Counted from the first letter of the stretch, positions 1 to 6,349 are shown. The stretch is 7,088 nucleotides of DNA from Leclercia sp. UBA7405 (GCA_002469605.1 DKMV01000281.1:1-7088), one strand, 5' to 3'. Made by a program: numbers and translations. The notes: generated from the letters alone by a model not told the origin.

Positions 1-780
1 GCTGCTCTTATAATCGCCGTCAAAGTCGACTTTGACTTCTGAACGGTAGGTCAGGCCGTAGCGGTTATTTTTATCCACTTCGTACAAAATACCGGCATTC
101 CAGCCAAAGCCCCACTCATCGCCTTTAAGATGAGCGATTTGGGTATTACCCGGGATACCTGCAACCTGCTGCGCCAGCGCTGGATCCTGAATAGCGCCGG
201 AGCCGGCAACGATGCGGCCCAGATCCCCTGCATAGCGTTCAATTTTGGCTTTCGCATAGACCGCATCGAAGCCCAGACCAAAGCTCCAGTTGTTAGTCAG
301 ACGATAGGCGCCGCTGAGGTTCAGGTTCATGGTTTCGAGTTCAGTTTTACCGCCGTAGGCGCCCGCGGCGTATTCATCGGCAAACTCGGTAGAAAGTCCG
401 TAGTTAGAGGTCAGAGACGCGCCCCAGCCAAACTGTTCATTAATAGGTGCAACGAAATGCAGGTTAGGCACCCATGCGGTTGGCGCGATGTTATCGGCAT
501 CGAGGCTGGCGCCGGTTGGCGAGCGGCCGCTGATATTTACGTCCGGATCGACAAAAATGGCGCCGCCAGAGAAGGTCGGGCGGTCGAACATGGTAATGAG
601 CGCCGGGTTGCGGCTCACGTTACCTGCGTCGTCAGCGATTGCGCCTTCTCCGGAATAGGCACGGCCAAGGCCCGAAGAAGAGAATTCGTTAAGCTGGAAT
701 CCCGCTGACCAGGCGGAGGTGGAGACGAGTGCCACTGCGACTGCTAACACAGTTTTTTTGAACAGGGTTTTCTGGCTCAT
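1..780 (-). CDS. fadL: FadL, long-chain fatty acid outer-membrane transporter (N-terminal part, runs off the window)
   Basis: This is an outer-membrane beta-barrel that binds long-chain fatty acids and passes them into the periplasm as the first step of fatty acid use. Exactly 260 codons are present; the E. coli protein has about 446 residues, so the C-terminal barrel strands lie outside the window. Residues 1-25 form a Sec signal peptide: a basic start (K4, K8, K9), a hydrophobic stretch with LAVAVAL, and SAWSA at the end. Cleavage after S25 would leave a mature protein starting [19 protein letters not shown]. The family NPA motif is at residues 58-60 (mature 33-35), in the N-terminal hatch. 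An in-frame ATG lies two codons upstream (784-786), but the GAGG ribosome site is only 2 nt from it and 8 nt from the ATG chosen here. Residues about 193-212 look shorter than the matching loop I remember in E. coli. Identification is very secure. Confidence 0.97.
   Translation of the reverse strand, partial: MSQKTLFKKTVLAVAVALVSTSAWSAGFQLNEFSSSGLGRAYSGEGAIADDAGNVSRNPALITMFDRPTFSGGAIFVDPDVNISGRSPTGASLDADNIAPTAWVPNLHFVAPINEQFGWGASLTSNYGLSTEFADEYAAGAYGGKTELETMNLNLSGAYRLTNNWSFGLGFDAVYAKAKIERYAGDLGRIVAGSGAIQDPALAQQVAGIPGNTQIAHLKGDEWGFGWNAGILYEVDKNNRYGLTYRSEVKVDFDGDYKSS
731..738 (-). promoter_or_regulatory. Candidate RybB small-RNA target site inside the fadL coding region
   Basis: The fadL mRNA carries GCAGUGGC at coding nucleotides 43-50 (codons 15-17). 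This is the exact complement of the 5' end of RybB (GCCACUGC), the sigma-E-dependent small RNA that represses many outer-membrane protein mRNAs. fadL is a reported RybB target in Salmonella, recalled from the literature and not checked here. Pairing stops after 8 bp, because the next mRNA base upstream is C where RybB has U. The 8-base match is seen directly; its function is inferred. Confidence 0.5.
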
Positions 781-788
781 GACCATAA

Positions 789-792
789 CCTC
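789..792 (-). promoter_or_regulatory. fadL ribosome-binding site (decides the start)
   Basis: On the minus strand GAGG lies 8 nt before the ATG at 780-778 but only 2 nt before the alternative in-frame ATG at 786-784. This favours a protein starting MSQKTLF over one starting MVMSQKTLF. Confidence 0.7.
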
Positions 793-868
793 ATTGAGTT
801 ATTTTTATGCAATATTTGTTACATAGAGTAACAGGAGCGCGAAGTGTAGGGTCTGTGGTAACACTTAG

Positions 869-879
869 AAATCAGACCA
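869..879. promoter_or_regulatory. FadR operator at fadL, downstream (weaker) site
   Basis: On the fadL strand this reads TGGTCTGATTT: a full left half plus the centre of TGGTCNGACCA, with the last three bases divergent (8 of 11). It falls at the expected transcription start. Its distance from the stronger site fits the known two-operator layout of E. coli fadL. Assignment rests on this pairing more than on the site alone. Confidence 0.6.
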
Positions 880-887
880 GTGGCGAG

Positions 888-918
888 AGTATAGGTCTGA
901 CCAGATGGGATGTTGCAA
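888..918 (-). promoter_or_regulatory. fadL promoter, probable -10 and weak -35
   Basis: On the minus strand TATACT (888-893) matches the sigma-70 -10 consensus at 5 of 6 positions. TTGCAA (913-918) matches the -35 at 4 of 6, with a long 19-bp spacer. Transcription would begin near 880, giving a leader of about 100 nt. The two FadR-like sites flank and touch the -10, as expected of a FadR-repressed promoter. Confidence 0.55.
893..903. promoter_or_regulatory. FadR operator at fadL, upstream site
   Basis: On the fadL strand this reads TGGTCAGACCT, matching 10 of 11 positions of the FadR core TGGTCNGACCA. It overlaps the first base of the -10 and fills the adjoining spacer, so bound FadR would block RNA polymerase. 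In E. coli FadR represses fadL through two sites around its promoter, and long-chain acyl-CoA releases it. The paired site is centred 24 bp away, toward the gene. Confidence 0.8.
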
Positions 919-1005
919 GTATGTTGATTAGTTTTTTCAGAGATGTTTTACGAAACGGGATCTGGCTGGCAAATTTGCGGGCGGTTGCGATCCCTCGAAC
1001 GGGTG

Positions 1006-1027
1006 ATTTTTGTTTTAGATCATATTT
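1006..1027. promoter_or_regulatory. Possible CRP binding site
   Basis: By hand alignment this matches 16 of 22 positions of the palindromic CRP consensus. The right half (TAGATCATATTT) is strong at 11 of 12; the left half is poor, keeping only 3 of 5 core bases. It is centred about 136 bp upstream of the inferred fadL start and about 90 bp upstream of the inferred yfcZ start. The second distance suits class I activation. AT-rich sequence makes chance matches common. Confidence 0.25.
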
Positions 1028-1071
1028 AAGTTTGAAAATGCCTGCATTAGCCGCTGCAGGTCATTATCAAC

Positions 1072-1100
1072 TGGAGACGACTCACGCCCCGGCGTAAAAT
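1072..1100 (+). promoter_or_regulatory. Probable yfcZ promoter
   Basis: TGGAGA (1072-1077, 4 of 6 to the -35) and TAAAAT (1095-1100, 5 of 6 to the -10) are separated by the ideal 17 bp. Transcription would start near 1107, leaving a leader of about 45 nt before the yfcZ ATG. Confidence 0.45.
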
Positions 1101-1151
1101 ATCAGCATTGTGTTTATCTCGCGCCCTGCGCGAATACAGAGGAAATCTATT

Positions 1152-1436
1152 ATGAGTAAATGCAGTGCTGATGAAACCCCGGTTTGCTGCTGTATGGATG
1201 TTGGTACCATCATGGACAACACCGATTGCACCGCCTCATACAGCCGTGTGTTCGAAAACCGTGCCGAAGCCGAAGAGACGCTTGCCGCATTAACCGAGCG
1301 CGCGCGCGGCGTGGAATCTGACCCTTGCCAGATCACCTCCACCTTTAAAGAGGTTGAGGGCGGCGTACAGCTGGATATCGATTTCGTCTTTGCCTGTGAA
1401 GCAGAGACCCTCATTTTCCAGCTCGGCCTGCGTTAA
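1152..1436 (+). CDS. yfcZ: YfcZ, small cysteine-rich DUF406 (YfcZ/YiiS family) protein
   Basis: This is a 94-residue protein, the usual family length, and almost identical to remembered E. coli YfcZ. Its function is unknown. It has no signal peptide or membrane segment, so it is probably cytosolic. Seven cysteines are visible: C4, a C12-C13-C14 run in the segment VCCCMDVGTIMD, then C26, C59 and C82. The middle is acidic and helix-prone (AEAEETLAALTERA), followed by strand-like VQLDIDFVF and LIFQLGLR. The ATG at 1152 is preferred over an in-frame upstream ATG at 1110 because GAGG at 1139-1142 sits 9 nt before it and the family start MSKCSADETP begins there. It has its own likely promoter and is closed by a strong terminator, so it appears to be a single-gene unit between fadL and fadI. 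Metal or redox chemistry by the cysteines is only a guess. Confidence 0.93.
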   Translation: MSKCSADETPVCCCMDVGTIMDNTDCTASYSRVFENRAEAEETLAALTERARGVESDPCQITSTFKEVEGGVQLDIDFVFACEAETLIFQLGLR

Positions 1437-1446
1437 TTCCTGCTAC

Positions 1447-1475
1447 AACGCCTCTGATTCCAGAGGCGTTTTTTT
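1447..1475 (+). terminator. Intrinsic terminator after yfcZ
   Basis: A perfect 10-bp stem (AACGCCTCTG / CAGAGGCGTT) encloses an ATTC tetraloop and runs into seven T's, starting 10 nt after the yfcZ stop. It separates yfcZ from the FadR-controlled fadIJ operon. The A's at the left base of the stem could partly support termination from the other strand, but no leftward gene needs it. Confidence 0.95.
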
Positions 1476-1553
1476 ATCTCCTCTCTGTGTGTTTGCTCGC
1501 AATTTTTTCTCCTGCCGATTGGCTAATGTAAAAATTTGGTTAAGACTGTTATC

Positions 1554-1564
1554 AGGTCAGACCA
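1554..1564. promoter_or_regulatory. FadR operator upstream of fadI-fadJ
   Basis: The sequence AGGTCAGACCA matches the FadR core TGGTCNGACCA at 10 of 11 positions. It lies 36 bp before the fadI ATG and is the same quality of match as the strong fadL site. This fits repression of fadIJ by FadR and release by long-chain acyl-CoA. I found no clean -35/-10 pair next to it: TGTTAT at 1547-1552 is the best -10 guess (4 of 6), without a good -35. Confidence 0.78.
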
Positions 1565-1600
1565 CTTTGCGCAAAAATTTTGTCATTACAGGGGAATGTT

Positions 1601-2911
1601 ATGAGTCAGGCATTACCGCTAATCACCCGCCAGGGCGATCGCATTGCCATTGTCAGTGGGTTACGCACCCCCTTTGCCCGCCAGGCAACGGCGTTTCATG
1701 GGGTACCGGCTGTCGATCTCGGGAAAATGGTCGTAGGCGAGATGCTGGCGCGCAGCGAAATCCCGCCTGACGTTATTGAACAACTGGTCTTCGGCCAGGT
1801 GGTGCAGATGCCCGAGGCGCCAAACATTGCCCGTGAAATCGTGCTGGGTACCGGCATGAATGTGCATACCGATGCCTACAGCGTCAGCCGCGCCTGCGCC
1901 ACCAGCTTCCAGGCGGTGGCGAACGTCGCCGAAAGCCTGATGGCGGGGACGATCCGCGCAGGTATTGCCGGCGGGGCCGACTCCTCTTCCGTACTGCCGA
2001 TTGGCGTCAGCAAAAAGCTGGCCCGCGTGCTGGTCGATGCCAATAAAGCCCGTACCACCGGACAGCGTTTAAAACTCTTCTCCCGCCTGCGTCTTCGGGA
2101 TCTCCTGCCGGTGCCCCCCGCGGTGGCCGAGTACTCTACCGGACTGCGAATGGGCGATACCGCCGAGCAGATGGCGAAAACCTACGGCATCTCCCGCGAG
2201 CGGCAGGACGCGCTGGCCCACCGCTCGCACCAGCTTGCGGCCCAGGCCTGGGCAGAGGGCAAGCTCACCGACGAGGTAATGACCGCTTACACGCCGCCCT
2301 ATCGCGAGCCGCTCAGCGAAGATAACAACATTCGCGGCAGCTCGACGCTGGCGGATTACGCTAAGCTGCGCCCGGCATTTGACCGCAAGCACGGTACGGT
2401 TACCGCAGCCAACAGCACGCCGCTGACCGACGGCGCGGCGGCGGTGATCCTGATGACCGAATCCCGCGCCAGAGAGCTGGGGCTGACGCCGCTTGGCTAT
2501 CTGCGCAGCTACGCCTTTACCGCCATCGACGTTCAGCAGGATATGCTGCTGGGGCCGGCCTGGTCCACGCCGCTGGCGCTGGAGCGCGCGGGGCTGACCC
2601 TCGGCGACCTGACCCTTATTGATATGCACGAAGCCTTTGCCGCCCAGACCCTGGCGAACCTGCAGCTCTTGGCCAGCGACCGCTTTGCCCGGGAAACGCT
2701 GGGCCGCTCCCAGGCTACCGGCGAGGTGGATGAGAGCAAATTTAACGTCCTCGGCGGCTCGATCGCCTACGGCCACCCCTTTGCAGCAACCGGCGCGCGA
2801 ATGATCGTCCAGACGCTGCGCGAGCTGCGCCGTCGCGGCGGGGGATTTGGCCTGGTAACCGCCTGCGCGGCGGGTGGCCTGGGCGCGGCTATGGTTCTGG
2901 AGGCGGAATAA
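1601..2911 (+). CDS. fadI: FadI, 3-ketoacyl-CoA thiolase (beta-oxidation, FadIJ complex)
   Basis: This enzyme cleaves 3-ketoacyl-CoA with CoA to give acetyl-CoA and a chain shortened by two carbons. It pairs with FadJ in the cytosolic complex that supports anaerobic beta-oxidation in E. coli. It is 436 residues long, the E. coli length. The thiolase catalytic set is intact: nucleophile C99 in SRACATSF, H392 in [12 protein letters not shown], and C422 in [26 protein letters not shown], carrying the NEAF-like thiolase motif, is also present. Thiolase N-domain covers about 15-285 and C-domain about 290-436. The ATG at 1601 is chosen because AGGGGA (1590-1595) stands 5 nt before it; an in-frame TTG at 1580 would add seven residues but lacks a good ribosome site. 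It is first in a two-gene operon: its TAA overlaps the fadJ ATG by one base. A FadR site precedes it. Confidence 0.97.
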   Translation: MSQALPLITRQGDRIAIVSGLRTPFARQATAFHGVPAVDLGKMVVGEMLARSEIPPDVIEQLVFGQVVQMPEAPNIAREIVLGTGMNVHTDAYSVSRACATSFQAVANVAESLMAGTIRAGIAGGADSSSVLPIGVSKKLARVLVDANKARTTGQRLKLFSRLRLRDLLPVPPAVAEYSTGLRMGDTAEQMAKTYGISRERQDALAHRSHQLAAQAWAEGKLTDEVMTAYTPPYREPLSEDNNIRGSSTLADYAKLRPAFDRKHGTVTAANSTPLTDGAAAVILMTESRARELGLTPLGYLRSYAFTAIDVQQDMLLGPAWSTPLALERAGLTLGDLTLIDMHEAFAAQTLANLQLLASDRFARETLGRSQATGEVDESKFNVLGGSIAYGHPFAATGARMIVQTLRELRRRGGGFGLVTACAAGGLGAAMVLEAE

Positions 2912-5058
2912 TGGAGATGACAACGGCATTTGCCCTGAGCGTGCGCCCGGACAACGTGGCGGTAGTCACCATCGACGCGCCGGGTGAAAAGATGAATACC
3001 CTGAAGGCCGAGTTTGGCCCCCAGGTGCGGGCTATCCTCAAACTGGTGCGAGAAAACAAAGCCCTGCGCGGGCTGGTCTTTATCTCCGCCAAACCCGATA
3101 ACTTTATTGCCGGGGCTGATATCAATATGATCGCCAGCGCGCCGGGGGCGCAGGCGGCAGAAGATCTGGCCCGTCAGGGCCAGCAGATCATGGCGGAGAT
3201 CCACGCTCTGCCGATCCCGGCGATCGCCGCGATCCACGGCGCCTGCCTCGGCGGCGGGCTGGAGCTCGCGCTGGCCTGCCATGGGCGAATCTGCACCGAC
3301 GATGGTAAAACCCTGCTTGGCCTGCCGGAGGTGCAGCTCGGCCTGCTGCCCGGCTCGGGCGGCACCCAGCGCCTGCCGCGCCTGGTGGGGGTGAGCACCG
3401 CCCTTGAGATGATCCTAACCGGCAAACAGTTACGCCCGCGCCAGGCCCTGAAAGTGGGGCTGGTGGATGAGGTGGTTCCGCGCACTATTCTGCTGGAAGC
3501 GGCCGTCGCGATGGCCCTGAAAGAGCGCCCGACCAGCCGCCGCCTGCCGGTGCGTGAGCGCGTGCTTGCCGGTCCGCTCGGGCGCACGCTGCTGTTCAGT
3601 ATGGTCGGCAAAAAAACCGCCCAGAAGACCAAAGGCAACTACCCGGCGGCAAACCGTATTCTCGAGGTTATTAATACCGGGCTGGCGCAGGGGAGCAGCA
3701 GCGGTTATGCCGCCGAAGCGAAAGCCTTCGGCGAACTGGCAATGACCCCGGAGTCGCAGGCGCTGCGCAGCCTCTTTTTTGCCAGCACCGAAGTGAAAAA
3801 AGATCCCGGCAGCGATGCGGCCCCCGGGCCGCTGCATACGGTGGGGGTGCTTGGCGGCGGCCTGATGGGCGGCGGCATTGCTTTTGTCAGCGCCAGCAAA
3901 GCTAAATTTCCCGTACGTATCAAGGACATCAGCCCAAAAGGCATTAACCACGCGTTGCAGTACAGCTGGCAGCTGCTTGATAAAAAGGTCAGACGCCGCC
4001 ATATCAAAGCGACCGAGCGGGATAAAACCCTGGCAATGATCTCCGGTTCCACCGACTACCGTGGTTTCCATAACCGGGACGTGGTGATCGAGGCGGTATT
4101 TGAAGATCTGGCCCTGAAGCAGCAGATGGTGGCGGAGGTCGAAACCCACTGCGCGCCGCACACCATTTTTGCCTCTAATACTTCTTCGTTGCCGATCGGT
4201 GATATCGCGGCACGGGCGGCGCGGCCAGAGCAGGTAATTGGCCTGCACTACTTTAGCCCGGTCGAAAAGATGCCGCTGGTGGAGGTCATTCCCCATGTAG
4301 GCACCAGCCCGCAAACCATCGCCACTATCGTCAGGCTGGCGAAACAGCAGGGCAAAACGCCAATTGTGGTGGCTGATAAAGCTGGCTTCTATGTCAACCG
4401 CATCCTGGCCCCCTATATCAATGAGGCCATGCGTCTGCTGACCGAGGGGGAAAAGGTTGACCATATCGATGACGCGCTGGTGAAGTTTGGTTTCCCCGTT
4501 GGTCCAATCCAACTTTTGGATGAGGTGGGAATTGATACCGGCACTAAAATTATACCTGTGCTGGAAAGCGCGTATGGAGAACGATTTAGCGCCCCTGCAA
4601 ATATCGTTGCAGCGATTTTGAATGACGATCGCAAAGGCAGAAAAAATGGTCGTGGTTTCTATCTTTACGCGGCGAAAGGGCGTACAAGCAAGAAGCAGGT
4701 TGACCCGGCAATTTATGAACTTATTCACGCGGCCGGGCAGGGCAAGCTGACAGACGCCCAGTGCGCAGAGCGCTGCGTGATGATGATGCTGAACGAGGCG
4801 GCGCGCTGCTTCGACGAGGGCGTTATCAAAAGCGCCCGGGACGGCGATATCGGCGCCGTGTTTGGTATTGGTTTCCCACCTTTCCTGGGTGGTCCGTTCC
4901 GCTATATGGATACCCTCGGGGCGGGTAACGTCGTTGCAACATTGCAGCGGCTGGCCGGGCAATATGGTCCACGGTTCGAGCCGTGCGAACCATTATTGCA
5001 GATGGCGTCGCAGGGGCTGAAATTCTGGACAGCAAAAGAAACCGATCTCGTAAGTTAA
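2911..5058 (+). CDS. fadJ: FadJ, bifunctional enoyl-CoA hydratase / 3-hydroxyacyl-CoA dehydrogenase
   Basis: This protein hydrates trans-2-enoyl-CoA and oxidises the resulting L-3-hydroxyacyl-CoA with NAD+, feeding FadI. It has 715 residues; E. coli FadJ has 714. The crotonase domain covers about 1-190, with oxyanion-hole segments [10 protein letters not shown] (65-74) and [12 protein letters not shown] (110-121). Its acid/base residues are E118 and E140 ([20 protein letters not shown]). A linker leads to the NAD-binding Rossmann motif [13 protein letters not shown] (312-324). The dehydrogenase catalytic H446 lies in [18 protein letters not shown]. The 3-hydroxyacyl-CoA dehydrogenase signature [18 protein letters not shown] spans 489-506. 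The C-terminal domain ends in [17 protein letters not shown]. The ATG overlaps the fadI stop (TAATG) with GGAGG 7 nt upstream inside fadI, suggesting coupled translation. Codons 531-590 are unusually AT-rich for the gene. The paralogue fadB is excluded by gene context and FadJ-specific similarity. Confidence 0.97.
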   Translation: MEMTTAFALSVRPDNVAVVTIDAPGEKMNTLKAEFGPQVRAILKLVRENKALRGLVFISAKPDNFIAGADINMIASAPGAQAAEDLARQGQQIMAEIHALPIPAIAAIHGACLGGGLELALACHGRICTDDGKTLLGLPEVQLGLLPGSGGTQRLPRLVGVSTALEMILTGKQLRPRQALKVGLVDEVVPRTILLEAAVAMALKERPTSRRLPVRERVLAGPLGRTLLFSMVGKKTAQKTKGNYPAANRILEVINTGLAQGSSSGYAAEAKAFGELAMTPESQALRSLFFASTEVKKDPGSDAAPGPLHTVGVLGGGLMGGGIAFVSASKAKFPVRIKDISPKGINHALQYSWQLLDKKVRRRHIKATERDKTLAMISGSTDYRGFHNRDVVIEAVFEDLALKQQMVAEVETHCAPHTIFASNTSSLPIGDIAARAARPEQVIGLHYFSPVEKMPLVEVIPHVGTSPQTIATIVRLAKQQGKTPIVVADKAGFYVNRILAPYINEAMRLLTEGEKVDHIDDALVKFGFPVGPIQLLDEVGIDTGTKIIPVLESAYGERFSAPANIVAAILNDDRKGRKNGRGFYLYAAKGRTSKKQVDPAIYELIHAAGQGKLTDAQCAERCVMMMLNEAARCFDEGVIKSARDGDIGAVFGIGFPPFLGGPFRYMDTLGAGNVVATLQRLAGQYGPRFEPCEPLLQMASQGLKFWTAKETDLVS

Positions 5059-5119
5059 GGTCAAAGAAGAGTAAATCCGCCGTTGAATGAAGGGTCTCTG
5101 TCTATTTTGTAAACGGGCA

Positions 5120-5149
5120 TTGACTATACTTACGGCGTTGAGGTAAAAA
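5120..5149 (+). promoter_or_regulatory. Tentative sixA promoter
   Basis: TTGACT (5120-5125) is a 5-of-6 match to the -35 and is followed 18 bp later by a poor -10, TAAAAA (5144-5149). Alternatively TATACT (5125-5130) could itself be a -10, but no -35 fits at 16-18 bp. I see no terminator after fadJ, so read-through from fadIJ into sixA is also possible. Confidence 0.3.
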
Positions 5150-5158
5150 ACAGCGTTT

Positions 5159-5171
5159 CATTCGACGAATG
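5159..5171. repeat. Short perfect inverted repeat in the fadJ-sixA spacer
   Basis: CATTCG-A-CGAATG is a perfect 6-bp inverted repeat around a single base, just downstream of the tentative sixA promoter. It could be an operator half-site pair or a chance palindrome. I recognise no regulator for it. Confidence 0.4.
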
Positions 5172-5202
5172 GATCAGGCACAATGCCGGGCCATCGGGTT
5201 TT

Positions 5203-5230
5203 CTACCTCGCAATTGCGATTTACAGGTAG
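5203..5230 (+). other. Potential hairpin in the sixA leader
   Basis: CTACCT (5203-5208) pairs with AGGTAG (5225-5230). Between them CGCAATTGCG (5209-5218) forms an inner palindrome continuous with the left arm, and ATTTAC is left as a bulge on the right. It ends 38 nt before the sixA ATG and has no T-run, so it is not an intrinsic terminator. If transcribed it would be a structured leader element. Confidence 0.4.
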
Positions 5231-5268
5231 TTAATGCCGGTGATCCTGGTTAACAAAAGCGGTGCAAT

Positions 5269-5754
5269 ATGCAAGTTTTTATCATGCGTCACGGCGACGC
5301 GGCACTCGATGCCGCCAGTGACTCTGTACGTCCTCTTACGCCTTGCGGCTGTGACGAATCCCGTCAGATGGCAACCTGGTTGAAAGGGCAAAAAGTGGAT
5401 ATTGAACGTGTCCTGGTAAGCCCGTTCCTGCGAGCTGAACAGACGCTGGATATGGTAGGGGAGTGCATGAACCTGCCAAAAGAAGTCGATGTTCTGCCCG
5501 AGCTTACCCCGTGCGGCGATGTCGGTCTTGTCAGCGCCTACCTTCAGGCACTTTGCAATGAAGGCGTCTCTTCGGCGCTGGTCATCTCCCACCTGCCACT
5601 GGTCGGTTACCTGGTTGCGGAACTCTGCCCCGGCGAAACGCCGCCAATGTTCAGCACTTCGGCCATTGCCAACGTTACTCTCGACAAGGCGGGCAAAGGG
5701 GTGTTCAACTGGCAGGTAGGCCCCTGTAACCTGAAGATGGCAAAAGCTATCTGA
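5269..5754 (+). CDS. sixA: SixA, phosphohistidine phosphatase
   Basis: This small cytosolic phosphatase removes phosphate from histidine. It was first described as acting on the HPt domain of ArcB and later shown in E. coli to act on the nitrogen phosphotransferase system protein NPr. It is 161 residues long, the same as E. coli. The histidine-phosphatase (RHG) signature opens the protein: FIMRHGDAALDAA with nucleophile H8 and neighbouring R7. Further active-site residues are R21, R55 in LVSPFLRAEQT, and H108 in LVISHLPLVGY. It is a minimal single-domain member with no insertion or targeting signal. The ribosome site is poor (GCGGTG at about 5260-5265), suggesting modest translation, but the ATG is fixed by the family start MQVFIMRHGD. 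It lies 210 bp after fadJ and converges with smrB 43 bp away. Confidence 0.96.
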   Translation: MQVFIMRHGDAALDAASDSVRPLTPCGCDESRQMATWLKGQKVDIERVLVSPFLRAEQTLDMVGECMNLPKEVDVLPELTPCGDVGLVSAYLQALCNEGVSSALVISHLPLVGYLVAELCPGETPPMFSTSAIANVTLDKAGKGVFNWQVGPCNLKMAKAI

Positions 5755-5801
5755 CGAAAGCAGCTCCTGGCGGGGCGCTCAGTTCCCCGCCTTCCCGTCA
5801 G
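5751..5801. terminator. Inverted repeat between convergent sixA and smrB, possible two-way terminator without T-run
   Basis: An inner hairpin pairs GGCGGGG (5769-5775) with CCCCGCC (5785-5791) around a 9-nt loop. Outside it, CTGACG (5751-5756) pairs with CGTCAG (5796-5801). The outer arms contain the TGA stops of sixA (5752-5754) and smrB (5798-5800). There is no run of T's on either strand, so a classical intrinsic terminator is not supported. Protection of the two 3' ends, or attenuation of colliding transcription, is plausible. Confidence 0.45.
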
Positions 5802-6349
5802 GGCAGTTCCGGCGGTTGCCACTCCTCAACCTCAATCAGCACTAATAATGCGGCGTCTCCGCCGTACTCTTTTGGTGCCTGATGAAATGCCATCACGTGT
5901 GGATGCTGGGCAAGCCAGAGCGGCGTTTGCTGTTTAAGAATATGCTTTCCGTGGCCGTGCATAACGCAGGCGCAGAAGACATGCTCCCGACGGCAGGCGG
6001 CGATCAGCGCTCCCAGCTCCTGTTTGGCCTGCATTTGGGTCAGCCCGTGCAGATCGAGAAACAGTTCCGGCGAGTAGTCACCGCGGCGTAATTTCTTAAG
6101 CTCAAAGTGGCTCACGTCCTGGCGCACGTACTTTACTGCCCCCTCCGTATTCAGCAGCGGCTGAAATTCATCAGAAAAGTAGTGGCTGGCGTCAACCTGT
6201 TCCGAAATCAGCCGTTTTACCGGAACTTCGGTGATTTTTTTGCGCTGCGGGCGATGAACAATGGTGTCCTGCTTAAGTTTGCGGGTGCCGGTCATCAGCT
6301 GGCGAAACAGCGTCTGATCCTCCTCGCTAAGCGATGTTTTCTTTTTCAC
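5798..6349 (-). CDS. smrB: SmrB, ribosome-collision endonuclease (Smr domain)
   Basis: SmrB is recruited to collided ribosomes and cuts the mRNA between them, so that stalled ribosomes can be rescued. It was formerly annotated YfcN. It is 183 residues long, the E. coli length, and almost identical to it. The basic N-terminal extension (1-85, with KKKT at the start and HRPQRKK at 32-38) is the part known to contact the ribosome. The Smr domain covers about 95-180, with the conserved DLH at 99-101 in [10 protein letters not shown] and the catalytic-loop motif HGHGKHILK from residue 131. The start codon is GTG (6349-6347), with GAGG 7 nt upstream (6357-6360). It is transcribed convergently with sixA and divergently from prmB. 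A weak -10 (TACACT, 6377-6382, minus strand) has no clear -35. Confidence 0.96.
   Translation of the reverse strand: MKKKTSLSEEDQTLFRQLMTGTRKLKQDTIVHRPQRKKITEVPVKRLISEQVDASHYFSDEFQPLLNTEGAVKYVRQDVSHFELKKLRRGDYSPELFLDLHGLTQMQAKQELGALIAACRREHVFCACVMHGHGKHILKQQTPLWLAQHPHVMAFHQAPKEYGGDAALLVLIEVEEWQPPELP

Larger units (their letters stand above)
787..1151. other. Divergent fadL / yfcZ intergenic control region
   Basis: This 365-bp gap has no convincing gene; the reading frames across it show no recognisable protein. It holds the fadL leader and promoter with two FadR-like sites (about 869-918), a 10-bp perfect palindrome GCAAATTTGC at 969-978, a CRP-like site at 1006-1027, and a probable yfcZ promoter at 1072-1100. 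Roughly 919-1005 is otherwise unexplained and AT-rich in its first part. Confidence 0.7.

Noticed and set aside
130..708. A 192-codon plus-strand open frame opposite fadL
   Set aside because: The minus strand encodes an unmistakable FadL with signal peptide and NPA motif. The plus-strand frame has no recognisable domain.
969..978. Palindrome GCAAATTTGC as an operator
   Set aside because: A 10-bp AT-centred palindrome arises often by chance, and I know no regulator with this core, so it is noted only as part of the intergenic region.
807..1097. A 96-codon plus-strand open frame across the fadL promoter region
   Set aside because: It runs through the FadR operators and fadL promoter, lacks a ribosome site, and its translation is not recognisable.
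2069..2929. A 286-codon open frame antisense to fadI
   Set aside because: Same cause: it is the reverse of the conserved thiolase coding sequence, with low-complexity A/G/R/Q-rich translation and no family motif.
3430..4962. A 510-codon open frame antisense to fadJ
   Set aside because: It mirrors a long, GC3-rich, fully intact fadJ. Its translation has no recognisable domain, and it has no ribosome site or promoter that I can support. Long antisense frames are expected opposite high-GC3 genes.
5761..5797. Classical intrinsic terminator after sixA
   Set aside because: The GC-rich stem is real, but no T-run follows it on either strand, so only an inverted repeat with possible terminator function is claimed.
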